Assembly (NCBI RefSeq): GCF_003584105.1
Contig: NZ_QXFO01000006.1
Span: 186,001-250,000 of the forward strand
DNA: 64,000 nucleotides
From: Flagellimonas taeanensis
GTDB taxonomy: Bacteria > Bacteroidota > Bacteroidia > Flavobacteriales > Flavobacteriaceae
Direction of reading: 5' to 3'
Positions 7,754 to 17,195 of this stretch are shown here, one piece after another. Below the pieces are notes generated by a model. The model worked only from the letters and a program-made list of their open reading frames with translations, did not search any database and had not been told where the DNA came from. The stretch's first letter is position 1. The number at the start of each line of letters is the position of its first letter. The translations under genes and the position numbers were made by a program.

Positions 7754-10153
7754 ATGCGCTTCTTGACCTCTTTTCTATCCATGATAGCTGGTGTGCTTTT
7801 GTGTGCGGTGATTTACATGTTGCCCTTAATTTCCAATGCCCAATCCTATAAAAAAGATGATTTTTCCGGAATCATTTCGCTCCGTTCCCAAGCATCCATT
7901 CTTTTGACAGGGAAGAAAGACCTCGCATTCGAAGATATCAGAAGTAATACCGACCTATCCTTTGTCCCGCTTTCCAGTCTAGAGGAAAACATGGGCTTTT
8001 CCAATGAAGGTTATTGGATCAGGTTCACTTTGGAAAACCCCGATCAGACAGCTTCCGAGTATTATCTGGAGACTGCAAGGCCCATTACGGATATTGTAGA
8101 TCTCTATTTGGTGGACGAAGATGGCGAAGTTCAACGACAGTACAGTGGAGATAAGATTCCGTTTTCAAAAAAGACCGTTGCTCACCGAAAGTCCATTTTT
8201 GACATTAGTTTGGAACCCCTTCAAAAAATGGAGGTCTATATCCACTTGAAAAGTGATGGGGAAGTAGTGATGACCCCACTGCAATTGTATCGAAAAAATA
8301 CGTTTTTTGAACTGACCTATAAGGAGCAGGTTTTTTACGGCTTCTTTTATGGGATATTGATACTGGCCTGTATCATCTATCTTTTTTTCTTCTTTGCTCT
8401 GAAGGACAGCGCCTTTATATACTATGGGCTTTATGTACTCTTCATAGCCCTGATGCAGTTTTCGCTTGATGGCTTTTTCCATCAATACTTTACCCCCCAA
8501 GGTGGCTGGCTTTCCGAAAGGGCAGTATTGCTCACCGCCTTTGTTTCACTTTTCTTCTTTGGAAAATATGGGGATACCTTTTTGAACCTGAAGGAACATA
8601 ACCGATCATTGCACCTAGTGGGCAAGCTTTTGGGCATTGGCACACTTGTGGGAATGGTTATCCTTTGCGCAGCACCCACCCTACCCTCATTTTGCTATCC
8701 TTTGGCCAATGGTGTGGGTATATTGGTCCTGGTCCATATGATCATCTCGTTAGTGGTGGTCAAAGTGAAAAAAGTGAGGATAGATCACTATTTTGTGATG
8801 GGTATATCTTGTTTGGTGCTAGGTTTTGTCATTTTCATCCTGAATAACTTCAATACCATAGAAAACTCTTTCTTCACCAACAATGGGGCTAAGTTTGGCA
8901 TTGGGCTGGAAATCGTTTTCCTTTCCATTTCCATGAGCAATAGAATTCGGGGGCTTCGTATGGAGAATGAAAAGAACCAGTTGTTGGCCCTTCAGCGTGC
9001 GGAGGACATGAACGACATCAAGTCGTCTTTTCTTTCAAACATCAGCCACGAACTCAGAACACCCCTGAACCTTATCATGGGCGTGGCAACCTCGCTGCAA
9101 CAAAACAAGGAAGAGGCCGATCTGGAGGAAAAATGCAAACTCATCTTGAGCTCTTCGAAGAACCTTTTGGGGTGCATAGAGGATATCTTGGACTTTACCG
9201 TCATCGAGAAGGGTACCCAAGAGCTAAAGTTGGTCTCTTTTGAGCTTCCATCGACCTTATCAAAAGTTATGGAGGCCTATCAGAAAAAAGCAGAGGCAAA
9301 GAGCTTGGATTTCAACTTCTTCTTCCAGGGGCCCTTGCCGTCGAGGATCATTGGGGACAAGGGAAAACTGGTCCAGATGTTGAACCATCTGCTTGACAAT
9401 GCCATCAAATTCACCAATGCTGGAGGCATAACCGTGGCCATAAGCTGTAAAAACAAAGGCAAGAACGGAGTGGTCCTGGATTTTTCCATTGAGGATACAG
9501 GCATTGGAATTTCCAAGGAAAAGATGAGCACTGTGTTTGAATCATTTACCAAAAAATCCTTTATGGACAAGAGGGAATTCAGTGGTCTTGGCCTCGGACT
9601 GTACATTGTTAAAAACTATGTGGACCTACATGAAGGAACTATCCATATCACAAACAATGCACAGCAGGGCACCACTTGCGAACTGAGCCTGGGCTATGAA
9701 ATGGACGATACTGAATTGGTGCTGGATCAAAATGAAGGGATGGCCGCTACGGATAGTTTGGGCGCAAGAGACATTCTATTGGTCGAAGACAACAAAATGA
9801 ACCAAACCGTGGTGAAACTATTGTTCAAGAAATGGGAAGATATCAATCTTACCATTGCCAATCATGGAAAGGAGGCTTTGGAAATCATGAAGGAGCAAAC
9901 TTTTGACCTTGTTCTAATGGATCTGCAAATGCCCGAAATGGATGGCTTCGAAACAACCTCTATGATCCGAAGTGGGAAAGCCAGCTGCAATCCCCAAATC
10001 CCTATTCTTGTGGTCACAGCAGACAGTACCAGTAAGACCCGGAAGGAGATTTTTAGATTGGGGGCCAATGATCTGATCACCAAACCGATCAATGAGGCTT
10101 TGCTGTTTTCCAAAATGAAAAAGAACATCCCACAAAAACCATATGTAGCCTAA
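7754..10153 (+). CDS. 7TMR-DISM hybrid sensor histidine kinase/response regulator
   Basis: Inner-membrane signalling protein of 799 residues from the ATG at 7754; the open frame extends upstream to 7646, but the signal-like MRFLTSFLSMIAGVLLCAVI is the natural start. Order seen: periplasmic 7TMR-DISM extracellular domain (~35-180; YWIRFTLENP), about seven membrane helices (~190-385), HisKA with SNISHELRTPLN (phospho-His at 432), HATPase (LLDNAIKFTN, DTGIGISKE, GLGLGLYIVKN), then a receiver domain (LLVEDNKMNQ, LMDLQMPEMDGF with Asp723, VVTADS). There is no output DNA-binding domain. Its ligand is unknown. It converges on the sialic-acid operon but nothing links the two directly. Confidence 0.93.
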   Translation: MRFLTSFLSMIAGVLLCAVIYMLPLISNAQSYKKDDFSGIISLRSQASILLTGKKDLAFEDIRSNTDLSFVPLSSLEENMGFSNEGYWIRFTLENPDQTASEYYLETARPITDIVDLYLVDEDGEVQRQYSGDKIPFSKKTVAHRKSIFDISLEPLQKMEVYIHLKSDGEVVMTPLQLYRKNTFFELTYKEQVFYGFFYGILILACIIYLFFFFALKDSAFIYYGLYVLFIALMQFSLDGFFHQYFTPQGGWLSERAVLLTAFVSLFFFGKYGDTFLNLKEHNRSLHLVGKLLGIGTLVGMVILCAAPTLPSFCYPLANGVGILVLVHMIISLVVVKVKKVRIDHYFVMGISCLVLGFVIFILNNFNTIENSFFTNNGAKFGIGLEIVFLSISMSNRIRGLRMENEKNQLLALQRAEDMNDIKSSFLSNISHELRTPLNLIMGVATSLQQNKEEADLEEKCKLILSSSKNLLGCIEDILDFTVIEKGTQELKLVSFELPSTLSKVMEAYQKKAEAKSLDFNFFFQGPLPSRIIGDKGKLVQMLNHLLDNAIKFTNAGGITVAISCKNKGKNGVVLDFSIEDTGIGISKEKMSTVFESFTKKSFMDKREFSGLGLGLYIVKNYVDLHEGTIHITNNAQQGTTCELSLGYEMDDTELVLDQNEGMAATDSLGARDILLVEDNKMNQTVVKLLFKKWEDINLTIANHGKEALEIMKEQTFDLVLMDLQMPEMDGFETTSMIRSGKASCNPQIPILVVTADSTSKTRKEIFRLGANDLITKPINEALLFSKMKKNIPQKPYVA

Positions 10154-10217
10154 AAGGGCTTTGGCAATCAAAGGTGATGACTTACTTTTTTCTGGCAGAA
10201 CGGCCCAATCAATGGGA

Positions 10218-12887
10218 TCATTTCCGTGTTTTCGGAAAAAGAAAACTGGATAAATACCCCACTAGCACACAGGTGCCCAAACCTATGGCACTATATAGGA
10301 AAATATGAAGATTGGTCTGAGTGGATACGAAGAACTGGACCACACTGCTCACCAAAAGTCCGATTACGGCACCTTGGGAGTTGGCTTTGGGAAAACATAC
10401 CCCCAAAAGAAACAGTCCCCCTAGACCTCCAGTGAACAATCCCAATACCTTGAAGAACTCGTCCCATAGTGATTCAATGTCAAATGAGGCCATCCATAGC
10501 GCAAAGAGGACACCCAGCACACCCGACAAAAGCGTTGCATAGCGGGCAACTTTCAGGTACTTCTTTTCAGCAACACCTTTGTAAAACCTTTTATAGATAT
10601 CTATGGTGAAAACAGTGCCTGTGGAATTGATGCTACTGCTCAAACTGGACATGGCCGCAGAAAACAATCCTGCAATCAATAAACCTGAAACACCTGCAGG
10701 TAGTTCGTTGATAATAAACCACGGAAAGATGGCATCATTGTTTTCGGCCATAGGGTCCAATGCATCGGGAAACTTGGTGTAGTATAGAAAAAGGGCCGTT
10801 CCCACACTGAAAAAGATAAGGGTTGAGGGAATGACCAACAGAGCATTGGTCCATGCGGTCTTTCTTGCACCGGATTCATCCTTGGTGGTAAGATAGCGTT
10901 GAACCAAGGTCTGATCACTGCTGTACGTGATCAGATTGGCAAAGAAACCTCCCACGATGACCACCCATATCGTGGGCTCGTTCCAAGAAAAATCAAAATG
11001 GGTCAACGTCAATTTATTGTTTTCCATGGCATCACTCAACATGGGCTGAACATCATCACCCAAATCAAAAAAGATCACAACCAAGGAAAGGATCGCTCCT
11101 CCCATAAGCACAATGACCTGTACCACGTCCGTCCAGATAACGGCCTCTATACCCCCGATCAGGGTATAGGCAATGCTAAAAGCGCCCACCACCACAATAC
11201 ATAGCGAAATGTCTATTCCCGTTACCAAGGAAAGAGCTATGGCAGGCAAATACAGCACTATGGCGATACGACCAATCTGGAAGAGCATAAAGGAAATACT
11301 ACCGAACATCCGCACCGTAAGATTAAATCGTTGCTCCAAATATTCATAGGCCGTGGTGAGCTGTAGCTTTCGATATAAGGGTATGAAAAGCCATACCACC
11401 ACTGCAGTGGACAGCAATACACTCAGATTATAAAAGAAATAGGACCAATCCGTTGCATAGGTTTTTGCGGGTATGGCCATAAAGGTAATGGCACTCAATG
11501 CTGTACCAAAAACGCTAAGACCTGCGGCCCACCAAGGCACGCGTCCCCCGCCTTTGAAATAATCGTCCGTTGTTTTTTGTTTGGTCGAAAAATAGATTCC
11601 AATCCCCAAAAGAACAATGAAATAAAGGCCCAGCACCATATAGTTCAGATAGCCAAAAGTTCCTTTGGAATGTTCCACTGTAGCTTGAAGAATTCCCGTT
11701 GACCGAACACCTGGGCTAATTTCACCCATAGGAAGGGTTATCTTTTCACCCCAAAAAAAGGTATTTGTCGTAACTGGTGGATTCTCCGGTAATCTACCTG
11801 CCTTTTGGAAGGAGTTTGTAATGGTGTTGAACGACCATATCTGATCGGAAAAACCAGTATGGTTCTTTAACATCCCGTTCAGAACGGACTGCAATGAATC
11901 CTTGCCCACTACATCTTCCATGGTTTGTATTTGCTTGGACAGTACATCCCTTTCCTGCAATCTATCCCCTCCATCCCCTCCAAAGACGAGAATATTGGAC
12001 ACCCCAAAGGACAAAGCTGGTGCAGCCATGACCGGTGGCACATTGATTATACGATTCCATTCCTTGCTGGGAAAGTCAAAGCTATATCCATCATCGAGCA
12101 GTACTATGCCCGCTTCGGTTTCGGACCTTCCGCTAAAGATGTACAGTGCATCGGACTGTCCATTGCCCTGCACGGCATAGGAAGGCATTTTTCTCGGCGG
12201 GCCTGGACATGGAGGCAATTCTTTCCATGACAGTTTTTGTTCGGAAGAACTCCCCAATAGTTCAGAAAGGGGTAATTGGAACAACTTGTTGGCTCCATTT
12301 GCAATCCCTCCTAAATAAACCTGTTCTTGATGCACTGCCCCATAGGCCACTTCAAATTTCTCGGGCAGGTTCCCCAACTGTTGTTGGGAAATATCCTTGT
12401 CCAATGGGTCCCAGGAAATCAAGACCGTTTTGATCACAATGCCTTTGGCATTGTTGCCTCCCAAACATAGTAACCCCTCTTTTGTAGGCAAGGAAACACC
12501 ATAACCCATTGAAACAGGAAGTTTTGCCCTCTTTGAGCTGTGCCAGTTATAATTTACCCCTTCTTTTGTGATGGCAATAATTTGGTCTTCCCAATGCTTC
12601 TGACCCATTTCCCAAGGGTATCCGTTGGGAAAATTGGCGCCTCCGGCCAATAAAAGTGCATCGTTGTGTACCCCTGAAAAGCCTCCGGCCATTCCTTTTT
12701 TTGGAAAGCCCTGCCCTTGGGGCATTTGTGTTGATGTTTGCCAATCAAATCGGACAACATCTTTTTTTTGTGGCTGGTCTTGCGCTTTGGAAGCATACCC
12801 CAATAAAAAAACCAATACATAAAATAGAACATAGGCCTTCGCTTTTTTTCCACTATCCCTCATTCCCATTGATATCTGGTCCCTCAT
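10218..12887 (-). CDS. Fusion of cyclically permuted mutarotase (kelch) and SSS-family sodium symporter, sialic-acid uptake
   Basis: Two proteins in one, 889 residues from the ATG at 12887 (the open frame reaches a TTG at 12923 inside the esterase gene, unlikely). After a signal sequence, residues ~40-380 form a kelch-type propeller like NanM and the cyclically permuted mutarotase family (GGFSGVHNDALLLAGGANFP, LYIFSGRSE, ILVFGGDGGD). From ~400 to the end is a sodium:solute symporter with about 14 membrane helices (TTDDYFKGGGRVPWWAAGLS; GLFSAAMSSLSSSINS). Inferred role: the outward-facing propeller turns alpha- into beta-N-acetylneuraminate and the symporter imports it with sodium. It is the last gene of the operon, 5 bp after the esterase gene. 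Confidence 0.9.
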   Translation of the reverse strand: MRDQISMGMRDSGKKAKAYVLFYVLVFLLGYASKAQDQPQKKDVVRFDWQTSTQMPQGQGFPKKGMAGGFSGVHNDALLLAGGANFPNGYPWEMGQKHWEDQIIAITKEGVNYNWHSSKRAKLPVSMGYGVSLPTKEGLLCLGGNNAKGIVIKTVLISWDPLDKDISQQQLGNLPEKFEVAYGAVHQEQVYLGGIANGANKLFQLPLSELLGSSSEQKLSWKELPPCPGPPRKMPSYAVQGNGQSDALYIFSGRSETEAGIVLLDDGYSFDFPSKEWNRIINVPPVMAAPALSFGVSNILVFGGDGGDRLQERDVLSKQIQTMEDVVGKDSLQSVLNGMLKNHTGFSDQIWSFNTITNSFQKAGRLPENPPVTTNTFFWGEKITLPMGEISPGVRSTGILQATVEHSKGTFGYLNYMVLGLYFIVLLGIGIYFSTKQKTTDDYFKGGGRVPWWAAGLSVFGTALSAITFMAIPAKTYATDWSYFFYNLSVLLSTAVVVWLFIPLYRKLQLTTAYEYLEQRFNLTVRMFGSISFMLFQIGRIAIVLYLPAIALSLVTGIDISLCIVVVGAFSIAYTLIGGIEAVIWTDVVQVIVLMGGAILSLVVIFFDLGDDVQPMLSDAMENNKLTLTHFDFSWNEPTIWVVIVGGFFANLITYSSDQTLVQRYLTTKDESGARKTAWTNALLVIPSTLIFFSVGTALFLYYTKFPDALDPMAENNDAIFPWFIINELPAGVSGLLIAGLFSAAMSSLSSSINSTGTVFTIDIYKRFYKGVAEKKYLKVARYATLLSGVLGVLFALWMASFDIESLWDEFFKVLGLFTGGLGGLFLLGVCFPKANSQGAVIGLLVSSVVQFFVSTQTNLHIFLYSAIGLGTCVLVGYLSSFLFPKTRK

Positions 12888-12892
12888 AAATT

Positions 12893-14356
12893 CTATTCTT
12901 CTATTCTTGTGGCATAGTCCCAATCATCTGTCCTGAACGAAGATGCTGGCAATAAGTTCACATCATACAACGTCCCAATGATCCAATTACGCCAAGCATA
13001 TCTGACCGCCACTGGCTTGGGCACTTTTGGACTTTTGACAAAGACCTGCTTGTGATTGCCCACTATTTTGGCTTCCGCTGGGTAAAATTTCCTGTCCTCA
13101 CCCGCAATTTCGAAACCTTCGAGCTTGCCATAAGCAAAAAGGCCCGTATCGTCTATATTATTGAAATTCAACACTATTCCTTCATCTTTTACCGTAAGGG
13201 AACCATATGTTGGACCTAGATGGTCTATGGCAGTTTGCCCATAGGTTTGGTTCAGTGCGATATAGAGCAACCTATCCGCTACTTCCTTTTTCCGTGGTGG
13301 ATGGATGGTATGCGATTCCCCAATATCCATGGTTACGGCCATCCCTGAATTTGGAATGTCGGCCAAACTCTGTAATTGCGCTTCTCGGATGAACGCAGAA
13401 TTTTCAACTTCCTGAAAGTAATCGTTTCTTTTGTCATACAAATACGGAGCGACCTGCACATAATAAAACGGAAAATCCCCTTGGCCCCATCTAGCTCTCC
13501 AGTCCTTGATCATCGCTGGCAAAAGCTGCCTGTAGCGTTGGGGTTCCAAACGATTTGATTCTCCTTGGTACCAGAGCATACCCTTTACGGTATAGGGCAC
13601 CAATGGATTTACCATCGCATTGAACAGCACGGTGGGAATATGCTTTGTGTTTTGGTTGATATCCACTTCTTCCAGATCCACAGGTTGATAGCCCTCCAGC
13701 GCATCTTTGGCCATCCAGGACTGTATTTCCGTACCGCCCCACGAGGTAAGGACAAGTCCCACGGGAACATCCAATATTTCTTGGAGCTGTTGTCCAAAGA
13801 AATAGGCAATGGCACTGAAATCCTTTATAGTTTCTGGGGATGCCTCCTGCCATGGTCGATATCCGTTCAAATGGTCCAAAGGTGTTTTTGACCCATGGTG
13901 CTCCACTGAAAAGACCCTCAGGTTTGGATTGCTTGCGTTGGAAAGGGCAGTGAGGGCACCAAAGGTGGGTTGGCCCGTGTAGCCCTTGAAGGATTGTTCC
14001 ATATTCGATTGGCCGGAGCAAAGCCATACTTCCCCAAAGAGTACATTGTCCAAAATGATGCTAGATCCGCTTTCCTTGATTTCTATGGATTGTGGTTCTT
14101 TTGTGTTGGTGGTGGTCAGCTTTGTGCTCCAATGTCCATTGTTATCAGCCTTCACCTCAATTGGACTTTCCATCCACGATGTATTGATGATGATGTTGGC
14201 GTTCGCACTGGCCCAACCCCAAACGGCCACTTGGGCATTGCGCTGCAAGACCATGTTGGATGAAAAGAGTTCGGGAAGCTTGACTTGGGCATTTGTTGGT
14301 TGATATGATACCCAAATACATACAACAGTGTATAAGACTAAACGTAATCTTCCCAT
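12893..14356 (-). CDS. Sialate O-acetylesterase
   Basis: Exported SGNH-type esterase of 487 residues that removes O-acetyl groups from sialic acids so that sialidase and lyase can act. Seen: signal peptide ending in PTNAQ, an N-terminal beta domain, the nucleophile motif LCSGQSNMEQSF, the middle block WYQGESN, and the Asp/His motif MDIGESHTIHP. The open frame begins at a TTG (14392) inside a hairpin; the ATG at 14356 directly precedes the signal peptide. It lies between the PKD/LamG lipoprotein and the symporter in the sialic-acid operon, which supports the substrate assignment over other acetylated sugars. Confidence 0.9.
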   Translation of the reverse strand: MGRLRLVLYTVVCIWVSYQPTNAQVKLPELFSSNMVLQRNAQVAVWGWASANANIIINTSWMESPIEVKADNNGHWSTKLTTTNTKEPQSIEIKESGSSIILDNVLFGEVWLCSGQSNMEQSFKGYTGQPTFGALTALSNASNPNLRVFSVEHHGSKTPLDHLNGYRPWQEASPETIKDFSAIAYFFGQQLQEILDVPVGLVLTSWGGTEIQSWMAKDALEGYQPVDLEEVDINQNTKHIPTVLFNAMVNPLVPYTVKGMLWYQGESNRLEPQRYRQLLPAMIKDWRARWGQGDFPFYYVQVAPYLYDKRNDYFQEVENSAFIREAQLQSLADIPNSGMAVTMDIGESHTIHPPRKKEVADRLLYIALNQTYGQTAIDHLGPTYGSLTVKDEGIVLNFNNIDDTGLFAYGKLEGFEIAGEDRKFYPAEAKIVGNHKQVFVKSPKVPKPVAVRYAWRNWIIGTLYDVNLLPASSFRTDDWDYATRIEE

Positions 14357-14380
14357 TCTTTTGATCTTTTTATTGATAAA

Positions 14381-14425
14381 GAGGCTGCCCAAAAGACCTT
14401 AGATAAAAATCTTTTGGACAGCCTT
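14381..14425 (-). terminator. Intra-operon hairpin before the esterase gene
   Basis: A long hairpin (GAGGCTGCCCAAAAGA against TCTTTTGGACAGCCTTC, one mismatch) lies between the PKD/LamG stop and the esterase start. There is no strong T tract, so it may be a partial terminator or an mRNA-stability element that lowers expression of the last two genes. Confidence 0.5.
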
Positions 14426-14440
14426 CTCTGCTGTTCTATG

Positions 14441-15958
14441 TTACAGATTATAAAGTTCGGTAATTTCTACTTGGGTCAATGCCTTATTATAGATTAGCAT
14501 TCCATCCAAGGTCCCGTTGAGGAAATTCCCAAATACACCGGGATCCATTTCTTGTCCCCCAATTTTGAAATCCTGTTCGTTGGACACATTCCGGATCGGG
14601 GTGACATCCATTTGGTGGATCAATAGCCCATCCACATACACATAGTTGGTGTTTCCATCCCTCACAGCGACCACAAAATGCCATAGGCCGTCTGAAAGAC
14701 CATTGGGAACCCTATCGGTACCAATGTTGATAATGGCACCTCCATTGTTGTCCTCCGTATCAAAACGGATCACCCTCGAATCGGTATTGTCTCCTATCCT
14801 CAACCACGTCTGATTGTCGTTTGGCCCATTGGCCCCACTTTCTTGCCAGATCATCATCCTAGAGGTATTCTCTGTTTTGACCCAAACCCCTACAGAAAAG
14901 TTGTCCGTGCCAAAATTCAATGCGTCATTGTCCGCAACGGTTATGAGACTTGCCCCGTCGAACGTTGCGGTTCCTATATTTCCAAAGCGATCTTCCCCAG
15001 TGAAGAGTACATTGCCCACAATATTTGTGGAAAGAGTATTAGGTCCAGCATCCGCACCACCATTTTTTAATGGGAAATAAGCGGCGAGATCACCTCCGGG
15101 AACCACTACAATATAGTCTTCCTTTGTAATGGTAGATTCCCCTCCGTTATCATTGGAAACTGTGAGGGATACTCTATACCTTCCTGGATCAGCGTATGTG
15201 ACGGCAGGACTGGTTTGGTTTGACGTGGCCGGTGTACCTCCTTCAAAGGTCCAGCTATACGTATCCACATTGCCCACGGACAAATCGGTAAATGTTACCT
15301 CATTTCCAGTATACGTATAAGAGGCCGAGGCTTCAAAGTTGGCATCCACTGAAGTAAGGTCCAAAACGGTAAGCGCATTGCTCATCACCACCTCATCCGA
15401 ATAATCGGCATTGGCCGCAGTCAATTTAATGGAATAAACACCTGGCTCTTCAAAAACAATGGTCGGGTTTTGATCCGTAGAAGTGATGCTGCTTCCTGTT
15501 TCCGGAATAAACTCCCATTGCCATGATGTTGGGTCACCTGTGGATTTGTCCATTATCGTAAAGTTATTTCCCATGATCACCGAATTTGCACTCAACTCAA
15601 AATCTGCGACAACTTCGGGTGATTTCACCACAATGAAACCTTCCTTGGTAATGGATTTGTTGCCATTTTGGTTGGCCACCTTCAGGGTGACATTATAAGT
15701 TCCTGGGGTCTCATAGACTACCTCGGGACTTTGTAAATTGGATGTTGGAGGTGTTCCACCCGGAAATGTCCAGTCCCATCTGGTCACATCTCCTATGGAC
15801 AGGTCTGTGAACTGTACACTGTTTCCAGCTTGGACGTTCTGCACTTCGGCAGAAAAATCTGCATCCACTTGTTTCACCAATGTGCTGGTGTCGTCATCAG
15901 TACACGAGAACAGAACGGCCAAGGAACAAAGGGCCATCATTATTTTTATTGTTTTCAT
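14441..15958 (-). CDS. PKD-repeat and LamG lipoprotein, probable surface glycan-binding protein
   Basis: A 505-residue lipoprotein (lipobox LAVLFSC) with three PKD domains (TRWDWTFPGGTPP, TSWQWEF, DTYSWTFEGGTPA units at roughly 30-290) and a C-terminal LamG/concanavalin-like domain (~300-500; TFDGASLITVADNDALNFG, LWHFVVAVRDG). No catalytic motif is visible. By its place between sialidase and esterase in a SusCD operon it probably holds sialylated glycans at the cell surface, as SusE/SusF-type proteins do for starch (inference). ATGs at 15964 and 15958 are both possible. Confidence 0.85.
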   Translation of the reverse strand: MKTIKIMMALCSLAVLFSCTDDDTSTLVKQVDADFSAEVQNVQAGNSVQFTDLSIGDVTRWDWTFPGGTPPTSNLQSPEVVYETPGTYNVTLKVANQNGNKSITKEGFIVVKSPEVVADFELSANSVIMGNNFTIMDKSTGDPTSWQWEFIPETGSSITSTDQNPTIVFEEPGVYSIKLTAANADYSDEVVMSNALTVLDLTSVDANFEASASYTYTGNEVTFTDLSVGNVDTYSWTFEGGTPATSNQTSPAVTYADPGRYRVSLTVSNDNGGESTITKEDYIVVVPGGDLAAYFPLKNGGADAGPNTLSTNIVGNVLFTGEDRFGNIGTATFDGASLITVADNDALNFGTDNFSVGVWVKTENTSRMMIWQESGANGPNDNQTWLRIGDNTDSRVIRFDTEDNNGGAIINIGTDRVPNGLSDGLWHFVVAVRDGNTNYVYVDGLLIHQMDVTPIRNVSNEQDFKIGGQEMDPGVFGNFLNGTLDGMLIYNKALTQVEITELYNL

Positions 15959-15991
15959 ATCCATCAATTTAGTTTTTACTGTTAGTCTTGG

Positions 15992-17152
15992 TTATTTTAT
16001 TTCATCAAGTCCCACGGTCTCAAAAGAGATTCCTTGGTAACGGTCTTGGGGAGTTGGGCCTGTTTCGTATAGGATAGCGACCCTTTCCGTGTTATAGTTC
16101 TCCAAATCGGAATAGGCCGCGAACCCTCTGTGCAGGAGGTATGAGCGGGGCCAGGTACTTCCATCGTCCGTACTCAAACGTATGGTCATGTTCATCCGCT
16201 CCATTTGATCGGCAGGATTGGAAAACAGCAAAATGTTGTCCTCAAAATCAAACCGGTGCAAACTGGATTGTACCTTCGGACTTATGAGAGTATTGTCCAA
16301 CCCTAAATATTCCCATGTATCGCCGCCGTCCGAGCTTTTGGCCACCTTCCTACGTTTTTCGTTCCCAGAGTTCCGCATGTTCAGCATGAGATCTCCATTG
16401 GAAAGTTCGGCCACTTCACATTCGTTCGTCTGGGCCTCCGGAGAAACACCTCCCAACACCCAATTTTCTCCATGGTCATCCGAATAAATCACATGTGAAT
16501 AACCTTGTCTTTCGCTATCGATATAATCACAGCCTACCATTAGACGGTCTGCATAGGTTCCATTTTTAATTTGGATACCTGAGCCCGGTCCCGTGGCATA
16601 CCATCGCCAATTGGGCAATTTTACATCTTCAGTGATCTCTGTTGGAGAGGTCCATGACTTTCCTTTATCCGTAGAAGAAAGATGATAAACGCGGCGCGTG
16701 TCGATGGAGGTACCGTCATTGATGGGGCCGATGTCATCCCTGCCATCGTTCCAAGTAGCCAACAATACTACTTTTTGTGCTACTGCATCCCAAATGGGGG
16801 CGGGGTTGCCACAGGTATTTTCCGCATCGTCCCAGACCACGATGGTCTCCCCCCAAGTGAATCCATTGTCCTCGGAACGTCTCAGTACCAAATCGATGTT
16901 CCCCGTATCGCTGCAGCTGTTCCTACGACCTTCGGCAAAGGCCAGCAAGGTCTGATCATCCACTCTCAACAGTGCAGGGATACGGTAACATGCATATCCT
17001 CCTATCCCTTGTTCAAAAAGGTAATTGATTCCTTGTGTACCCGGGAACTCCTCAGCTACCGGGTCATCGTCATCCACTATAATGCTCCCTCCAGGGGATT
17101 CGGTACATGCAGACAACAGTACTAATAAAAATATGAGATAATCGTATTTCAT
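15992..17152 (-). CDS. Sialidase (GH33), lipoprotein
   Basis: A 386-residue exo-alpha-sialidase that releases terminal sialic acid. Seen: lipobox LLSAC, the RIP motif (ACYRIPALLRVDD), and five Asp boxes (SEDNGFTW, STDKGKSW, SDDHGENW, SSDGGDTW, STDDGSTW). It also has the conserved NECEVAELSNGDLMLNMRN with the catalytic Glu, and a late AAYSDL carrying the catalytic Tyr. It is the compact catalytic form without an extra N-terminal domain and is probably anchored at the surface. It is the fourth gene of the operon, just after the lyase. Confidence 0.92.
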   Translation of the reverse strand: MKYDYLIFLLVLLSACTESPGGSIIVDDDDPVAEEFPGTQGINYLFEQGIGGYACYRIPALLRVDDQTLLAFAEGRRNSCSDTGNIDLVLRRSEDNGFTWGETIVVWDDAENTCGNPAPIWDAVAQKVVLLATWNDGRDDIGPINDGTSIDTRRVYHLSSTDKGKSWTSPTEITEDVKLPNWRWYATGPGSGIQIKNGTYADRLMVGCDYIDSERQGYSHVIYSDDHGENWVLGGVSPEAQTNECEVAELSNGDLMLNMRNSGNEKRRKVAKSSDGGDTWEYLGLDNTLISPKVQSSLHRFDFEDNILLFSNPADQMERMNMTIRLSTDDGSTWPRSYLLHRGFAAYSDLENYNTERVAILYETGPTPQDRYQGISFETVGLDEIK

Positions 17153-17195
17153 TTTATGTGCTTGTAATTGTTTGTCAGTTTGTGAATTAGCTATC

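Noticed and set aside
7754-10153. Hybrid kinase as the regulator of the sialic-acid locus
   Set aside because: It lacks a DNA-binding output and only converges on the operon; the GntR and TPR regulators are better placed.
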